From: Akkermansiaceae bacterium UBA3385
GTDB lineage: Bacteria > Verrucomicrobiota > Verrucomicrobiia > Verrucomicrobiales > Akkermansiaceae
Direction: 5' to 3'
Assembly: GCA_002358905.1 (NCBI GenBank)
Contig: DEPT01000002.1
Span: forward strand, 19,473-50,654
DNA: 31,182 bases
Shown: positions 30,722 to 31,182 of the stretch, piece by piece
How positions within the stretch are numbered: position 1 is the first letter of the stretch
Layout of the letters: each line of letters begins with the position of its first letter
The notes under the pieces: model-generated
The model's input: only the letters and a program-made list of their open reading frames with translations
Database searches by the model: none
Told to the model about the DNA's origin: nothing
Translations under genes and position numbers: made by a program

Positions 30722-30750
30722 ACTCTAGCATCTTCATCCAACCTTGGCAA
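30722..30750 (-). promoter_or_regulatory. Promoter of the OppF-type gene
   Basis: On the minus strand TTGCCA (30750-30745), a 17-bp spacer, then TAGAGT (30727-30722), 20 nt before ATG 30701. This excludes the upstream in-frame ATGs at 30731 and beyond. Confidence 0.65.
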
Positions 30751-30833
30751 GTCAATACCCCGGCTTTCAGCCATTTAATACGCAAGATGACCACCATTCC
30801 TCCTCTACTGACAAAAAAATGTCCACATAAAGC

Positions 30834-30862
30834 TTGCACCCCTCCCTCTGAAAAGGTAAAAT
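30834..30862 (+). promoter_or_regulatory. tRNA-Ala promoter
   Basis: TTGCAC (30834-30839), a 17-bp spacer, then TAAAAT (30857-30862), 21 nt before the mature tRNA. Confidence 0.75.
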
Positions 30863-30883
30863 CACCCCGCACAATTGCAAAAC

Positions 30884-30956
30884 GGGGCATTAGCTCAGTT
30901 GGTAGAGCGGTTGCATCGCACGCAACAGGTCAGGGGTTCGAATCCCCTATGCTCCA
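30884..30956 (+). tRNA. tRNA-Ala, anticodon CGC
   Basis: 73-nt cloverleaf: acceptor GGGGCAT/ATGCTCC, including the G3-U70 wobble pair that specifies alanine, D-stem GCTC/GAGC, anticodon stem GTTGC/GCAAC with loop ATCGCAC giving CGC (reads GCG), T-arm AGGGG-TTCGAAT-CCCCT, and discriminator A. CCA is not encoded. A terminator follows 20 nt downstream. Confidence 0.97.
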
Positions 30957-30976
30957 TAAAAATCCTTGAATTCTAG

Positions 30977-31017
30977 CGTCCGTTAAGGCTGTAACCCCTT
31001 AACGGGCGTTCTTTTTT
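30977..31017 (+). terminator. Intrinsic terminator after tRNA-Ala
   Basis: Twelve-bp stem CGTCCGTTAAGG/CCTTAACGGGCG (30977-30988 with 30997-31008; one G-T type pair), 8-nt loop, then TTCTTTTTT. Confidence 0.9.
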
Positions 31018-31051
31018 GCTCGCTTCCGTCCATTTGGGTATGGTAAAGGAA

Positions 31052-31100
31052 ATGCACACGGTGATGCACAGTTGAACAGAGGTGTGCATCATGATGTACA
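31052..31100. repeat. Cluster of ATGCACA/TGTGCAT motifs with a 9-bp inverted repeat
   Basis: ATGCACA at 31052-31058 and 31064-31070 (12 bp apart), TGTGCAT at 31083-31089, and a variant ATGTACA at 31094-31100. TGATGCACA (31062-31070) and TGTGCATCA (31083-31091) form a perfect inverted repeat around 12 bp. No gene is recognisable in 31018-31182; the motif cluster may be an operator for a gene beyond the window edge. Confidence 0.45.
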
Positions 31101-31182
31101 GTAACCCGCCGCCGGGGTAGGAAATACAGGTGGCAGTAAATCCAGAAAATACCAAAGAATCGGGTCAAGCCCAACTTTTGTG

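Noticed and set aside
30702..30890. Longer OppF start at 30890
   Set aside because: It runs through the gene's own promoter and antisense to tRNA-Ala; the extra residues have no ABC-domain similarity.
30973..31174. Short minus-strand frames at the right edge
   Set aside because: They overlap the tRNA-Ala terminator, have no promoter-start arrangement and no recognisable product.

Overview
This is a 31 kb chromosomal stretch with about 20 protein genes, three tRNA genes and short intergenic gaps. No phage, insertion sequence, CRISPR array or rRNA was seen. A MurC-MurB fusion, clear sigma70-type promoters, an almost complete lack of Shine-Dalgarno (SD) sequences, moderately high GC and a secreted melibiase-like glycosidase together suggest a Verrucomicrobiota bacterium, perhaps near Akkermansia. 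That placement is inference from gene content; no database comparison was possible.

Layout. 1-3062 (mostly +): the 3' end of a glyceraldehyde-3-phosphate dehydrogenase gene and its terminator, a tandem array of three perfect DnaA boxes, then a small lipoprotein, an EamA-type exporter, a DUF3592-like membrane protein and a GNAT acetyltransferase. 3088-6942 (-): a DUF2147 secreted protein and the transcription-repair coupling factor Mfd. 7032-7905: tRNA-Arg(TCT), convergent with an L,D-transpeptidase-like lipoprotein and sharing a bidirectional terminator with it. 8024-11745 (+): a large SNF2-type helicase behind a strong promoter, phased A-tracts and two tiny overlapping upstream ORFs. 11909-16263: tRNA-Leu(TAA), convergent with a murCB-ddl-ftsQ peptidoglycan/division operon (-). 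16496-19141 (-): a large secreted GH-D-clan-like glycosidase with an acidic/poly-lysine tail. 19197-28601 (-): a nusA-infB-rbfA-asmA-like-cls operon, transcribed from a strong promoter through a leader that contains an intrinsic terminator. 28623-30750 (-): hemC, and an OppF-type ABC ATPase without visible partners. 30884-31182: tRNA-Ala(CGC), its terminator, and a cluster of ATGCACA/TGTGCAT motifs at the window edge.

How it works together. Most genes are housekeeping: transcription/translation (nusA, infB, rbfA, tRNAs), repair (mfd), cell wall and division (murCB, ddl, ftsQ, L,D-transpeptidase), haem synthesis (hemC) and envelope lipids (AsmA-like, cls). The most notable signals are in the control regions. 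At several genes the -10 hexamer lies only 6-7 nt from the start codon, which predicts leaderless mRNAs. The DnaA-box array abuts the lipoprotein promoter. The nusA leader looks like an attenuator. These promoter positions were also used to choose start codons where several were possible.
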